Shown piece by piece: positions 45,001-53,816 of a stretch of DNA of 64,000 nt (positions are counted from its first letter, which is position 1; every line of letters starts with the position of its first letter). The notes under the pieces are model-generated. The model was not told the origin of the DNA. It saw nothing but the letters and a program-made list of their open reading frames with translations, and did not search any database. This DNA is from M0103 sp040386155. GTDB taxonomy: Bacteria > Bacteroidota > Bacteroidia > Flavobacteriales_D > Crocinitomicaceae. The position numbers and the translations under genes are program-made. Location of the stretch: the NCBI GenBank assembly GCA_040386155.1, contig JAZKFZ010000002.1, positions 186,001 through 250,000 on the forward strand, read 5' to 3'.

Positions 45001-46212
45001 TTCAATCCATGTAACTATCCTGATGAGTCGAATCAAGATCCAGACAAGTTGTTTGCTAAATTATTGGGTGGAACGATTGCTCCGCACAGATTAGTAGGGT
45101 ATCAAGCTGACTTTATGCCATTGGCTTACTATAAATTAGCATCTCCAGGTCTTGCGAAGAACAATGCTTCTATTTCCTTCTTGCCAAGTGTAAACATTGT
45201 GATCACTTCTGATAAGAGTAAATGGACGAGAGTTCCGGTATTAGAACTAGGTAGAACTGCAGCATTAAATATCGGTGGCGCTGAGCCAGGAGGGCTTAGA
45301 AAGTCGCCAAGTGTTAATAAAGATGGCGTTGCTGATGGAACAGGAACAGGAATGGGTTGGTTCCCAGGTTATGCTGTTGATTTAGAGTCAGGTGCTAGAT
45401 TGTACATGGCGATTGGTGAAAATTCATTCTTAGGTTTCGATAACGGAACAGATATGATTTGGAATCCATCAAGTCGTGTTGTTGACAATCAAGGAAATCC
45501 AGTATTAGGTGGTGTACAACCGTTCTATGTGTTTAGTTATAACCAAAAGACATTGAATAACTACTCTCAAGGATTTGATTTCCCTCAGTATATTCCTTCC
45601 TTGGCAGAATCAGGAACACCTTCTGATAACTTTGCTTACAACAAAATGGTAGAGATTGAAACTACCAATGCGGCACAAGCGAAACGTGAATTCTACGGTT
45701 CAATTAGCTGGATATCATATCCGATTACAATACCAGGATCTGACTTCCTAGCGAGTGATGTAACTATAAAATTGCGTGTCAATAAGGAGTACAAAAACTA
45801 TGTTGCTACTAATGAAAATGGTGGAAAACCAATGTATTCATGGTCAATGGACGATATTAGTACGGTAACTGCGAGTAAAGATCAGTTAGCAGATGCGTTG
45901 AAAATGATCAATGTGGTGCCAAATCCATACTATGCTTTCTCTGAGTACGAAAGAACACGTTTAGATACGCGTGTGAAAATTACTAACCTTCCAGAAAGAT
46001 GTACAGTTAGAATCTATACTTCAAATGGTAAGTTGGTTCGTACATACAAGAAGGATAGTGAGGTAACATCGATCGATTGGGATTTGAATAATCATCAAAA
46101 CATTCCGATAGCAAGTGGAGTTTACTTGATTCACGTCGAAGTGCCAGATGTAGGTGAGGTAGTATTGAAGTTCTTTGGCGGAATGCGTCAAGTCGATCTT
46201 AACGGTATTTAA
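42061..46212 (+). CDS. Large secreted protein with T9SS-like C-terminal domain
   Basis: This 1383-aa protein starts with a signal peptide (cleavage after ALA at ~23). The N-terminal part has Trp/Gly-rich beta sequence (GSLWMGGTDVNGQLKLAG, HWWVFNDKGN). The C-terminal ~100 residues follow the type A sorting plan: NVVPNPYYAFSEYE, VRIYTSNGKLVRTYKKDS, IDWDLNNHQNIPIASGVYLI. After this comes an unusual tail (KFFGGMRQVDLNGI) of ~12 residues. No enzyme motif was recognised. It lies 19 bp after the receptor gene and 20 bp before the PorV-like gene, so it is probably an abundant surface protein of the same system. Confidence 0.85.
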   Translation: MRKQIQIAIVAVAAMWSTSALAYLPPNWSAKKPMQGTKANCAPSTAKLIMSFNDVSALVEQGGSMFQNRQTNTAAYEIPKGGGVHAIYSGSLWMGGTDVNGQLKLAGILFRSGNEFWAGPLTTIPGTGNIDLTNPVGPNAVRDYGDANIEPSECIAYDKFYTIRKAEVVQFNIWYECEAGITTEGCDEIAQPSNDVLNRIYAWPAHGDVSKFQDYWLAPFYDRNSDQAYNPDDGDHPWYDDILGRDDIECGIDRRVTLFGDETHWWVFNDKGNIHTELNGDPIGMEIRAQAFTFATNDEVNRMTFFNYEMINRGTQTLQDTYFAQFSDPDIGNSADDFVGCDVSRGLGYAYNGDLLDQAASTSIGYGQNPPAIGFDFFEGPYQDPDGIDNVGPYLNGDTLVTPSVIDAIAGQGIVYKGIGLGYSDGIIDNERYGMRLFTYFTATSPFPTNDPTTAAAAYNFMKGQWANGSEMFYGGNGYTGSGVTTIPSNYMYPGDSDPLHWGTEGAIPGFEWDESQAGNSPGDRRMVQSAGPFTLTPGAINNITVGIVYGRGSDGDLFSSVRAMKRADTKAQALFDACFKIMSPPDAPKLTIQELENELILMIENPVSSNNYQEAYEEEDEINIPDPTVDRFFRFEGYQIYQLKGDDVSVADITDISKARLVAQCDLKNDISKIINFEFDEALGYSIPTEKVDGENIGIRHTFQITEDAFASGARRLVNHQTYYFVAVAYAHNEFKKYSPDDPTLLDGQKMPYISSRLSFDGTAIKAVSAIPHNPMPEADGTMQRIEYGSSPRITRVDGYGNGNNSLEFTPATMNAVLSSGLVEQPEYDYGQGPIAIKVVDPLNLVGGYFECKFRDYSPSSSNGADTALWTIYHYTSNGGTLIDSINSERTISKDNEQIIPQWGVSVQIVQRNYGQYSSGNVANRVTDIISSSIEFSDSSKQWLAGVPDNDAFYATNWIRSGEYAPDPAADCLPDGPAWFNPCNYPDESNQDPDKLFAKLLGGTIAPHRLVGYQADFMPLAYYKLASPGLAKNNASISFLPSVNIVITSDKSKWTRVPVLELGRTAALNIGGAEPGGLRKSPSVNKDGVADGTGTGMGWFPGYAVDLESGARLYMAIGENSFLGFDNGTDMIWNPSSRVVDNQGNPVLGGVQPFYVFSYNQKTLNNYSQGFDFPQYIPSLAESGTPSDNFAYNKMVEIETTNAAQAKREFYGSISWISYPITIPGSDFLASDVTIKLRVNKEYKNYVATNENGGKPMYSWSMDDISTVTASKDQLADALKMINVVPNPYYAFSEYERTRLDTRVKITNLPERCTVRIYTSNGKLVRTYKKDSEVTSIDWDLNNHQNIPIASGVYLIHVEVPDVGEVVLKFFGGMRQVDLNGI

Positions 46213-46232
46213 TTAGGAAAACAAATTGAACA

Positions 46233-47297
46233 ATGAAAAATTCAATTATGAATATTAAAAAATCATTATTTATCGGAACCATTCTTTTGAGTTTCGGTGC
46301 GAGTGCAGGAAATGAAGACCGTGTAGGTTCAGCAGGTGCAACGCATTTATTGATCAATCCTTGGGCGCGAAGTGCAGGTTTTGGTGATGCTGGTTATTCT
46401 TCAACGAATGGACTAGAGGCTCAGTATGCAAACATTGCTGGATTGGCTTTTTCTGATAAAATTCAGATTAAATTCAATTACAGTAATTGGATGGGGAACG
46501 CTGGAATTGCAATGAATAGCGCTGGTATAGCTTTTAGAGTTAGTGATGCAGATGTGATTGCTGTAAGCGTTCAATCGTTGAACTATGGTGATATTGCTAT
46601 TACTACTGTTTCTAACCCAGAAGGTAACATTGGAACATTTTCTCCAAGAGCTAATATTTTTAATGTTGGTTACGCAAGAACGTTTTCTGCCCACATTTAT
46701 GGTGGAATTAATTTCAAAGTGATTTCTGAATCAATCTCTAACCTAAGATCGAGTGGTATTGCAATTGATGCTGGTATCCGCTATGTAACTGGAGAGAAAG
46801 ATCAATTGAAATTTGGAATCGCACTTAAAAATGTTGGTCCTACAATGAGATACAAAGGGGATGGATTAGCTCAACAAATTAATTATGTTTCTAATGGTAA
46901 TGTAGCCACATTGGAAGAGCGTTCAGCAAATTTTGAACTTCCTTCAATGTTAGGAATTGGTGCTTCCTATGATTTCATTTTCAATGAAAACAATAAGTTG
47001 ATACTTGCTGGTGGATTTACCGCAAACTCATTCTCGAAAGATCAATTTCGCTTAGGCTTGGATTATGGCTTCACTGCAGAGAAAGTAGCATTTAATTTGC
47101 GCGGTGGTTTTGTTTATGAAAACGGATTGTTCAGCGCTGAAAATCGCTCAAATGCATTGATTGGACCAACAGCCGGTTTTTCAGTTGATGCTTTAGTTGG
47201 AAAAAACAAGTCTGCTTTAGGGATTGAGTACGGTGCTCGTTTCGCTGGTGTATTTGGTATTATCCACACATTTGGTGCAACGATCAATTTGAAGTAA
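46233..47297 (+). CDS. PorV/PorQ-family outer-membrane protein
   Basis: The 354-aa protein has a signal peptide and the PorV-type beginning RVGSAGATHLLINPWARSAGFGDAGYSS. The rest is beta-barrel sequence of the same family (AIDAGIRYVTG, FGIALKNVGPTMRYKGDGLAQ, FRLGLDYGFTAE). PorV shuttles T9SS cargo from the translocon to the attachment complex; this paralogue is encoded with one cargo and one receptor and may serve them. It is last in the operon; a terminator follows at 47323. Confidence 0.85.
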   Translation: MKNSIMNIKKSLFIGTILLSFGASAGNEDRVGSAGATHLLINPWARSAGFGDAGYSSTNGLEAQYANIAGLAFSDKIQIKFNYSNWMGNAGIAMNSAGIAFRVSDADVIAVSVQSLNYGDIAITTVSNPEGNIGTFSPRANIFNVGYARTFSAHIYGGINFKVISESISNLRSSGIAIDAGIRYVTGEKDQLKFGIALKNVGPTMRYKGDGLAQQINYVSNGNVATLEERSANFELPSMLGIGASYDFIFNENNKLILAGGFTANSFSKDQFRLGLDYGFTAEKVAFNLRGGFVYENGLFSAENRSNALIGPTAGFSVDALVGKNKSALGIEYGARFAGVFGIIHTFGATINLK

Positions 47298-47322
47298 AAT
47301 AATATTTTATATATTTGTTATT

Positions 47323-47356
47323 CAAGAGAGTCCATTTGTGGGCTCTCTTGTTTTTG
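47323..47356 (+). terminator. Rho-independent terminator of the TonB-receptor/PorV operon
   Basis: An 11-bp stem, 47323-47333 with 47340-47350 (CAAGAGAGTCC against GGGCTCTCTTG, one G-U pair), has a 6-nt loop and a T-run at 47351-47355. It lies 26 bp after the stop of the PorV-like gene and 27 bp before greA. Confidence 0.85.
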
Positions 47357-47382
47357 TTTATAGTTCATGAAAGTTTAAGAGT

Positions 47383-47859
47383 ATGTCACAAATAAATTAT
47401 TATACTGCAGAAGGATTAAAGAAATTGAAGGATGAGTTGTATGACATGAAAATGGTACAACGACCTGCTATTTCTAATCAAATTGCCGAAGCCAGAGATA
47501 AAGGTGATTTATCTGAGAATGCTGAATACGATGCTGCCAAAGAAGCACAAGGCTTATTGGAGATGAAAATTTCAAAGTTAGAAGCAGTCATTTCTTTTGG
47601 TCGTGTTATGGATACTACCAATATGGATACTTCTAAAGTGTTTATCCTTTCAACAGTGACAATCAAGAACTTATCCAACGATATGGAAATGGTTTACACT
47701 GTTGTAGCAGAAAATGAGGCGGATTTAAAGTTGAAAAAAATCTCAGTGGAATCTCCAATTGGTAAAGGATTATTAGGCAAAGCAGTAGGTGAAGTTGCGG
47801 AAGTACAAACACCAAATGGCTTAATGAAGTTTGAAATTTTAAGTATTTCTCGTTCTTAA
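47383..47859 (+). CDS. greA: Transcription elongation factor GreA
   Basis: The N-terminal coiled coil (residues 1-~75, YYTAEGLKKLKDELYDMK and ARDKGDLSENAEYDAAKEAQ with the acidic tip D/E residues) and C-terminal FKBP-like domain (about 80-158, SPIGKGLLGKAVGEVAEV) are both complete. GreA rescues backtracked RNA polymerase by stimulating transcript cleavage. The 158-aa length is standard. The stop is immediately followed by the HIT gene ATG. Confidence 0.97.
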   Translation: MSQINYYTAEGLKKLKDELYDMKMVQRPAISNQIAEARDKGDLSENAEYDAAKEAQGLLEMKISKLEAVISFGRVMDTTNMDTSKVFILSTVTIKNLSNDMEMVYTVVAENEADLKLKKISVESPIGKGLLGKAVGEVAEVQTPNGLMKFEILSISRS

Positions 47860-48246
47860 ATGGCTACTATTTTTTCTAAAATTATTGCTGGTGAAATTCC
47901 CTGTTATAAAGTTGCTGAAGATGAGCAATTTTTAGCTTTTTTGGACATAATGCCATTGAGAAGGGGGCATGTGCTGGTAATTCCGAAGAACGAAGAAGAT
48001 AATATCTTTGATCTAGAAGATCAATTGCTGGGAGAATTGATGATTTTTGCTAAACAAGTGGCGAAAAAGATAGAGAAAAATTTTGAATGCAAAAAGATAG
48101 GTGTGACGGTGATTGGACTGGAAGTTCCTCATGCGCACATTCATTTGATTCCAATTAACTCAATTGCTGATATGGATTTTTCTCAAGAGAAGTTGAAATT
48201 GTCAACAAATGAGTTGGCAGAGATTGCAGAGCGACTAAAAGCTTAA
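47860..48246 (+). CDS. HIT-family nucleotide-binding protein
   Basis: The histidine triad HAHIHLIPI is near residue 91, after SKIIAGEIPCYKVAEDEQFLAFLDI and GHVLVIPKNEEDNIFDL, typical of the Hint/PKCI branch. At 128 aa it is complete. Members hydrolyse purine nucleoside phosphoramidates or adenylated compounds. It has zero spacing from greA (TAA then ATG), so translation is probably coupled. Confidence 0.94.
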   Translation: MATIFSKIIAGEIPCYKVAEDEQFLAFLDIMPLRRGHVLVIPKNEEDNIFDLEDQLLGELMIFAKQVAKKIEKNFECKKIGVTVIGLEVPHAHIHLIPINSIADMDFSQEKLKLSTNELAEIAERLKA

Positions 48247-48284
48247 TTTGGTTTAAAATTTGATATAGAGCGGACGTGAGAATT

Positions 48285-49367
48285 ATGTGTATATTGAAAA
48301 GGGGATTGCTTGGAAGTTTATTGGGATTTTTTTCCATTACTTCATCCAAAGCGCAAGCAGATCCAAACCCGAATCCTATGAATGTTTTATTCATTGGTAA
48401 CAGCTATACGCACATGAATAAAATGCCCGAAATGTTTGAGCAAATTGCGATCAGTAAAAAGATGAAAATCGAAGTTACAATGGACGCAAAAAGTAATCAT
48501 ACGTTCAAAATGCACTCCGAACGACCAGAACTTTATCAATCAATCAATTCAAAAAAGTGGGATTATGTTGTCCTTCAAGGTTTTAGTCGTGAGTTAATGT
48601 ATGATTATTCTCAAATTGATACAGCTTCTATCCCTTATTTCAATAAAATTGTTGATTCAATTTATGCCAATAATCCGTGTACGAATATTTTACTTTACAT
48701 GACGTGGGGCTACAAGGAAGGAAGTACTTTAATTCCAGAAGCTGATACTTATCTGCACATGTCGGAGCGAATCGCAAATGGGTATAAATACCTTTCAAAT
48801 ATTTACGATTTTCCAATTGTACCTGTAGGGGATGTGCACAAGTATGTGAGGGAGAACTATCCAACAATCAATTTATATCACGAAGACAATCAACATCCTA
48901 TGCCTGTGACTTCGTATTTAATTGCCTCGTCATTCTATACTGCAATATTCAAAAGTGAACCTACTGATGCATTTATTCCAAAATCTGTGAAACCGGAGGA
49001 GGCTAAATTGATGCAGGAGTCTGCTTATAAGGTTGTAAACGCTTCGATTGACACTTATAAGTTAAGAAAAAACACTTTGGAGGTTAATTACGAGCGCACA
49101 AAAACTGGCGCATTCTATGCCTATTGTAAATCTCATTACGCCAACGCAACTTCAGTTACTTGGGATTTTGGTGATGGTTTTACTTCTAATGAGAAGAATG
49201 TGGCCCATCACTACAAAGCTGCAGGAACTTACTTTATTAAATTGACGGTAATGGATGATTGTGGTACTCGCAAAATATACCGTAAAGTCTATTTTAAAGA
49301 GCCTGTTCCGCCAAGTCATACGAAGCCTACCCAACCGACGAAGGGAGGAGGTAAAAAGAGTCTTTAG
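48285..49367 (+). CDS. Secreted SGNH-hydrolase-like protein with C-terminal PKD domain
   Basis: A signal peptide (cleavage near SKAQ) leads into an SGNH-like domain: NVLFIGNSYTHMNKMPE has the Ser of block I, and YHEDNQHPMPVTSYLIA the Asp/His of block V. The C-terminal part (about 275-345) is a PKD-like domain (YCKSHYANATSVTWDFGDGFTS, AGTYFIKLTVMD). The end is a Lys/Gly-rich tail. Such proteins act on acyl or sugar esters; the substrate is unknown. ATG 48285 is preferred to GTG 48276. The 3' end overlaps the convergent gene by 4 bp. Confidence 0.82.
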   Translation: MCILKRGLLGSLLGFFSITSSKAQADPNPNPMNVLFIGNSYTHMNKMPEMFEQIAISKKMKIEVTMDAKSNHTFKMHSERPELYQSINSKKWDYVVLQGFSRELMYDYSQIDTASIPYFNKIVDSIYANNPCTNILLYMTWGYKEGSTLIPEADTYLHMSERIANGYKYLSNIYDFPIVPVGDVHKYVRENYPTINLYHEDNQHPMPVTSYLIASSFYTAIFKSEPTDAFIPKSVKPEEAKLMQESAYKVVNASIDTYKLRKNTLEVNYERTKTGAFYAYCKSHYANATSVTWDFGDGFTSNEKNVAHHYKAAGTYFIKLTVMDDCGTRKIYRKVYFKEPVPPSHTKPTQPTKGGGKKSL

Positions 49368-50479
49368 TCGAAGCGATATATTTTAGCCCAAAAATTGCTG
49401 ATTGGCCGCAGGATAAACTCTAATTTCTTTTTTATTGCTTCGATATTTTTAATCAAAATCAAATGAAAAGTAATAAAAATAACTGCTCCCATTATTGCTT
49501 GGTATGGATCTAGATTTCTATTGAAAAATTTATTGACGCCAATCCCAATAATACTTCCATAGAGCACCACCATGTGGATAATGTAAACTGTCAATGTGTT
49601 TTGCCCCATCTTTAGGAAAAGAGTTTGAGGAATATCTTTTAGTACTTTTTCTAAGATCATCAGTACGCCTAAAACCATCATTACCATGCCGAGACGTTCA
49701 AAGAGCCAATCCAATTGATAGTACAATTGGTGCTTTCCAAAATAGTGAAAATCAAGCACGAGTAACATGGGTTTACTGGTGAAAAATAAGAATGCTCCGA
49801 TGGCAATAAACGGTAGCATAAAGGTCCAATTCTTTACTTTCTCTTTGTACTGATACAATATTGCTCCGATGGCTGCCCCAAACATTGTAAAGCCCATCCA
49901 AGGTGTTATTGGGAAGACTGCGCGGTGAAGAGGACCGTAGAACATGTTCTGAACGAAATAAGGCGCATTTTCAGGCCATGGTCTTAGAAATGGTAACTGC
50001 ACAATATATAAATATGACCAAAACAGGGCAAATCCTACTATAAAATAGTAAATCCAGAGAGGGATCACTTTTATTTTTCGATACAAGCCAAATATCAAGA
50101 GAATCATCAAGATACCAAAGGCAATGCATTGTAGCACGTGAAAAGCGTACAATTGCAAGAGATAGCCCCAAAATATCAACTCAATAACCCGCTTAAATCC
50201 TTTTTTAACACGAATGTTGCTCCAAAATGAGGTGTTGATATTGTTCAACATTAAATAGACAAAGACAATTCCTGTTACACTTAAGAACATTGCACCTGTA
50301 AAACCTCTAATATACAACCACGTTGCGTAGGCTGGTAAAGCCAAATCTCGGTACGAATCATCAAGCGTTAGGTCAATAAAATGGCCTTCTAACATTAACA
50401 GAATGGCAATCGATCTTGCTAAGTCAATAAATTTTAAACGTCCTTTTGGCTGCGGTATTTGCTTTGTAGTTTCTGTCAT
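49364..50479 (-). CDS. DUF1624/HGSNAT-type membrane acyltransferase
   Basis: The N terminus RLKFIDLARSIAILLMLEGHFIDL is the signature of heparan-alpha-glucosaminide N-acetyltransferase-like (DUF1624) proteins: a membrane helix with Arg, Asp and a conserved His. About ten membrane segments follow, including GQNTLTVYIIHMVVLYGSI near the C terminus. These enzymes probably acylate sugars across the membrane. A TATTTTTG box (rc of 50497-50504) is 17 nt before the ATG. Confidence 0.8.
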   Translation of the reverse strand: MTETTKQIPQPKGRLKFIDLARSIAILLMLEGHFIDLTLDDSYRDLALPAYATWLYIRGFTGAMFLSVTGIVFVYLMLNNINTSFWSNIRVKKGFKRVIELIFWGYLLQLYAFHVLQCIAFGILMILLIFGLYRKIKVIPLWIYYFIVGFALFWSYLYIVQLPFLRPWPENAPYFVQNMFYGPLHRAVFPITPWMGFTMFGAAIGAILYQYKEKVKNWTFMLPFIAIGAFLFFTSKPMLLVLDFHYFGKHQLYYQLDWLFERLGMVMMVLGVLMILEKVLKDIPQTLFLKMGQNTLTVYIIHMVVLYGSIIGIGVNKFFNRNLDPYQAIMGAVIFITFHLILIKNIEAIKKKLEFILRPISNFWAKIYRFD

Positions 50480-50526
50480 TTGATTTGTTGGTGAAACAAA
50501 AATAAAAATAAAGATGAGAAAAAAAA

Positions 50527-52764
50527 CTATTCTATTTCAGAGGTCACTATTAGTTTAATTGTTTCCTCATAGCCTTGCATACCTATCTCAATGAATTTCA
50601 TGTTTTTACCCGCAAACCCTTCAGTATTGAAGTGGACTTTGATTTGTGTTTTTTCACCTGGAGCCAATTGCTTTGCTGCTATTTCTGTTTTCAAAAATGT
50701 AAAAGGTGTTGTTGGATCATTTAGTTGAACGGTTTCCTTTGACTCATTAACGATTTCAAATGTAGCCTCAATTTCTTCTCCCGCTTTAACCTTGAATGCA
50801 TCATACACTGGTTGTTCGCAGCGAAGCGGAAATATTTTCCGATCATCCAAATAGCTTACGCTTTGAATTTCTACTTTTCTTTCAATAGCAGCTGCTCTCG
50901 AATACACAGAATTTTTCTGGTCATGAAAATTATCACTCGTCAATGTATTTGCTGTATATTCTCCGAAGGGTGCTCCTTGAAAAACTAATTTTCCGCCGTT
51001 TAGTGCCTTTCCATCAAAATAGGGAACAAAAACGCCATTGTTATAGCTTTTCAAGTAATTGATGAAAGAGCTAATTCTTCGCTTAGTGAGATTTACATTG
51101 TAATCTGTTTTGTGCAGTGGACTTGCAAATCCTTTGATTGTAACCTTAATTTGAGCTCCTTTCTGAAGTTCCTCTAGCAATAAATCGCGGAATAAGAACA
51201 TGTCTTTTACTCCTTGATCTACATATTCAATAAAAAATGATTCGATATCTTCTTTAGCTTCTTCAGCTTTTTCAGTTGAAAGCCCAGATGAATACTCTTG
51301 TTGATATTTTTCTAGCATTTCACGATAGTCATTGTAACCCAGGAGGTAGTTCACTTTTGTAAGTGTGTCCCACGTTTTGGGATCTGGACAATCATTATGA
51401 AAATACAGCGTAACTGGAAGTCGTTTGTTTAGTTCTGCTAGTGTTTCTTTCTTTGTTGGGGGATCTAATTTAATGGGAGGAATTCCCGAAAAAACATCGC
51501 TACAGCAAGTTGGATTTTTTGCAAAAAGAACCCCCATTCTATTACTTGAAACATAGGAAGTATCTGATGCTTTGAAGTAATACAGATCATTTGCACTGCT
51601 GTTGATTGGTAAACCAACATTGATTGGCTCCTCAAATTGGGTGGAAAACTGCGAATAAAATACGTCATGTCCGCCAAAACCATCATGCCACGACGATGAA
51701 AAATAAAGTTTTTTCTGCTTCCCATCCCACCACGGAGAGATATCATTATCGATTGAATTAATGTTTTTGATAGCTTTTACTTTCCCAAATTGATTTCCAT
51801 TTTTAATAATGGAATAGTATAGGTCGAGCCCGCCCTCACTATCTTCGCGATTGGATGAAAAGAACAAAACTTCATTTCCTTCCAACTCTCCAATGCATGG
51901 CATGGTGGTATTACTGCCTGCTTCGTTGATGATTTCACCTAGTGAATCTGCTCCCGACCATTTTCCATTTTCATAGCGCGCTACCATTATTTTACAACGA
52001 TAATTATACGATTCCTCCTCACAAAGACTGAAATAAAATCGCTTTCCATCAAGTGAGAAAGTACCGTTTCCGGTATTTAACTTTTCATAAAATAGGTCAT
52101 CTAGTTTTTTACCATCTTCAAATTTCCCTTCTTTCATTGCTGAATTGTATAGTCGGGTGTGGTAATTTTTGCTGTATACTTCTTCGCTTGCATTCACAGA
52201 ATCAGATCGTAAAGAAGAAAAGATAAATTGTCCATTGTGAATGGAATGTCCAAATTCTGAGTCGGTGGTATTGATGGTAGCAGGCAGACGGAAAAAATTC
52301 AAGTCCGTAGTGTCTTTTAATGCTGATTTCGCCCAAAGACACGATTCTAACTCTCTTTTAGATTTAATATATGGATAGTCCTTTTTCTGTTTGGCGTATT
52401 TTTTCTTTGCCTTTTTAAACGTTTCAATGGCCTCGTCATATTTACCATTTTGCTTTTGCATTAGCCCAACATTGAGCAAAGAGTAACTGTAAATGCTAGT
52501 TCCCTCTTTCTCATACACTTTTTGATAGTAATATTCTGCTTTTCGATAATCCTTAAATGCTTTCAACGATTCGGCATATTTCCAAAGCAGCTCCACTGAA
52601 TTGGAGTCGATGGCCAAAGCTTTTTGATATAATTCTACCGCATAGTAATAGTCACCCTTTTGATGTTTCTCATCAGCAGATTTAATATAAGCATTGATTT
52701 TGCTTTGCCCAAAGGCAATGTTGCAAAAAAGTGTTATTGCTATAATCAGATATAATCTGGGCAT
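50527..52764 (-). CDS. PorE-like TPR / beta-propeller / OmpA-type outer-membrane protein
   Basis: The 745-aa protein has a signal peptide (to ~19), TPR repeats (about 20-150), a PD40-like propeller (about 175-420, FFSSNREDSEGGLDLYYS, KLYFSSSWHDGFGGHDVFYS), a divergent OmpA-like domain (about 440-620, KVTIKGFASPLHKTDYNVNLTKRRIS) and a C-terminal DUF1573-like Ig domain (about 650-745). The order matches the T9SS protein PorE except for the extra last domain. It overlaps the PorP/SprF gene by 19 bp. It may tie the PorP-like barrel to peptidoglycan. Confidence 0.85.
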   Translation of the reverse strand: MPRLYLIIAITLFCNIAFGQSKINAYIKSADEKHQKGDYYYAVELYQKALAIDSNSVELLWKYAESLKAFKDYRKAEYYYQKVYEKEGTSIYSYSLLNVGLMQKQNGKYDEAIETFKKAKKKYAKQKKDYPYIKSKRELESCLWAKSALKDTTDLNFFRLPATINTTDSEFGHSIHNGQFIFSSLRSDSVNASEEVYSKNYHTRLYNSAMKEGKFEDGKKLDDLFYEKLNTGNGTFSLDGKRFYFSLCEEESYNYRCKIMVARYENGKWSGADSLGEIINEAGSNTTMPCIGELEGNEVLFFSSNREDSEGGLDLYYSIIKNGNQFGKVKAIKNINSIDNDISPWWDGKQKKLYFSSSWHDGFGGHDVFYSQFSTQFEEPINVGLPINSSANDLYYFKASDTSYVSSNRMGVLFAKNPTCCSDVFSGIPPIKLDPPTKKETLAELNKRLPVTLYFHNDCPDPKTWDTLTKVNYLLGYNDYREMLEKYQQEYSSGLSTEKAEEAKEDIESFFIEYVDQGVKDMFLFRDLLLEELQKGAQIKVTIKGFASPLHKTDYNVNLTKRRISSFINYLKSYNNGVFVPYFDGKALNGGKLVFQGAPFGEYTANTLTSDNFHDQKNSVYSRAAAIERKVEIQSVSYLDDRKIFPLRCEQPVYDAFKVKAGEEIEATFEIVNESKETVQLNDPTTPFTFLKTEIAAKQLAPGEKTQIKVHFNTEGFAGKNMKFIEIGMQGYEETIKLIVTSEIE

Positions 52765-53747
52765 ACTCTGTGAATGGCTTTACTTGGTCTAAAATGATGT
52801 AATATGTAGCGCACTGCAAATTCCATTCCACCACGCGCGTAACTTGCGGGTACTAATTTGGAATAGTTGATGTCGTAACTAATTCCTGCAAACCAATTGT
52901 TGTAATCCATTCCAACAGAAATAAACATTGCATCTCGATTTCGGTAGAAAAATCCACCATAAAACGCTACGTATTTCTTCGTTGTATTTGTGAAGTAATA
53001 TTTTGCTTGCGTACCAACAACAAATTCGCGATACACTCCTTGAACGTTGAATTGCAATGATGGTACAATGTCCCAATCAATATCTAATTTATAAATGCCT
53101 TTTGCGAACGCAGAAAAACGAATATCTCTCCGTATTGTTGTATTAAAGAATCCTTGATTTGGCCGGTTTAAGTTGTGCAAGCCCACTCCAGCATTTATTT
53201 TTTTTCGCTCATTGATTCTAAACTCATAGGAGATTCCAGTCCCTACGGAAAAATTTGTTTTTCGATCATTTTGATAGAGTTCGTTGGTTGGTAGATTTGG
53301 ATCGAATTGTTGACCATTAAATTGATTATCGAAATAGAAGTTGTTCCAATTTACTTGCCGATGATTCATTCCCACATTTAAACCAAACCTGAGATTGTGT
53401 GTTGAATCTGCACTCAATTTTAATTGATAAGCAACATTTCCTTGTACTTCAATCGTTCTAAGCTTTCCATCGCCTGAAACATCATGAAAGAACAATAGAC
53501 CATAACCAAGTTGGGGCTGTTTGTTCCATTTTGAATCTGCAGAAAGTGAAAAGGTAGTGAATGGTTTAGTGACTGCTCTCCATTGATCTCTCAAGTTGCC
53601 CACAAATCGGTAGTCACCATTAAAATGACCTGCATTGGCTGGATTCTGAAAAAGTGGATTATCATTGAATTGTGACCAATGAATATCTTGACCAACCGAA
53701 AGTTGGGCAAAAAATAGCAGTCCAAGAGTGGTGATAATTAATCTCAT
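52746..53747 (-). CDS. PorP/SprF-family T9SS outer-membrane protein
   Basis: The 333-aa protein has a signal peptide and the family start QDIHWSQFNDNPLFQNPANAG, followed by FVGNLRDQWRAVTKPFTTFSLSADSK, unmistakable PorP/SprF sequence, and a beta-barrel rich in alternating aromatic residues. SprF-like proteins help secrete and anchor a specific cargo with a type B sorting domain; that cargo is probably the gene upstream (53817-57101). Confidence 0.94.
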   Translation of the reverse strand: MRLIITTLGLLFFAQLSVGQDIHWSQFNDNPLFQNPANAGHFNGDYRFVGNLRDQWRAVTKPFTTFSLSADSKWNKQPQLGYGLLFFHDVSGDGKLRTIEVQGNVAYQLKLSADSTHNLRFGLNVGMNHRQVNWNNFYFDNQFNGQQFDPNLPTNELYQNDRKTNFSVGTGISYEFRINERKKINAGVGLHNLNRPNQGFFNTTIRRDIRFSAFAKGIYKLDIDWDIVPSLQFNVQGVYREFVVGTQAKYYFTNTTKKYVAFYGGFFYRNRDAMFISVGMDYNNWFAGISYDINYSKLVPASYARGGMEFAVRYILHHFRPSKAIHRVCPDYI

Positions 53748-53816
53748 TCGACAATGAAATTAAACAAAAAATGGGAGATTACAAAGTTGATCTAGATTTC
53801 TTTACTAAGAAAATTC

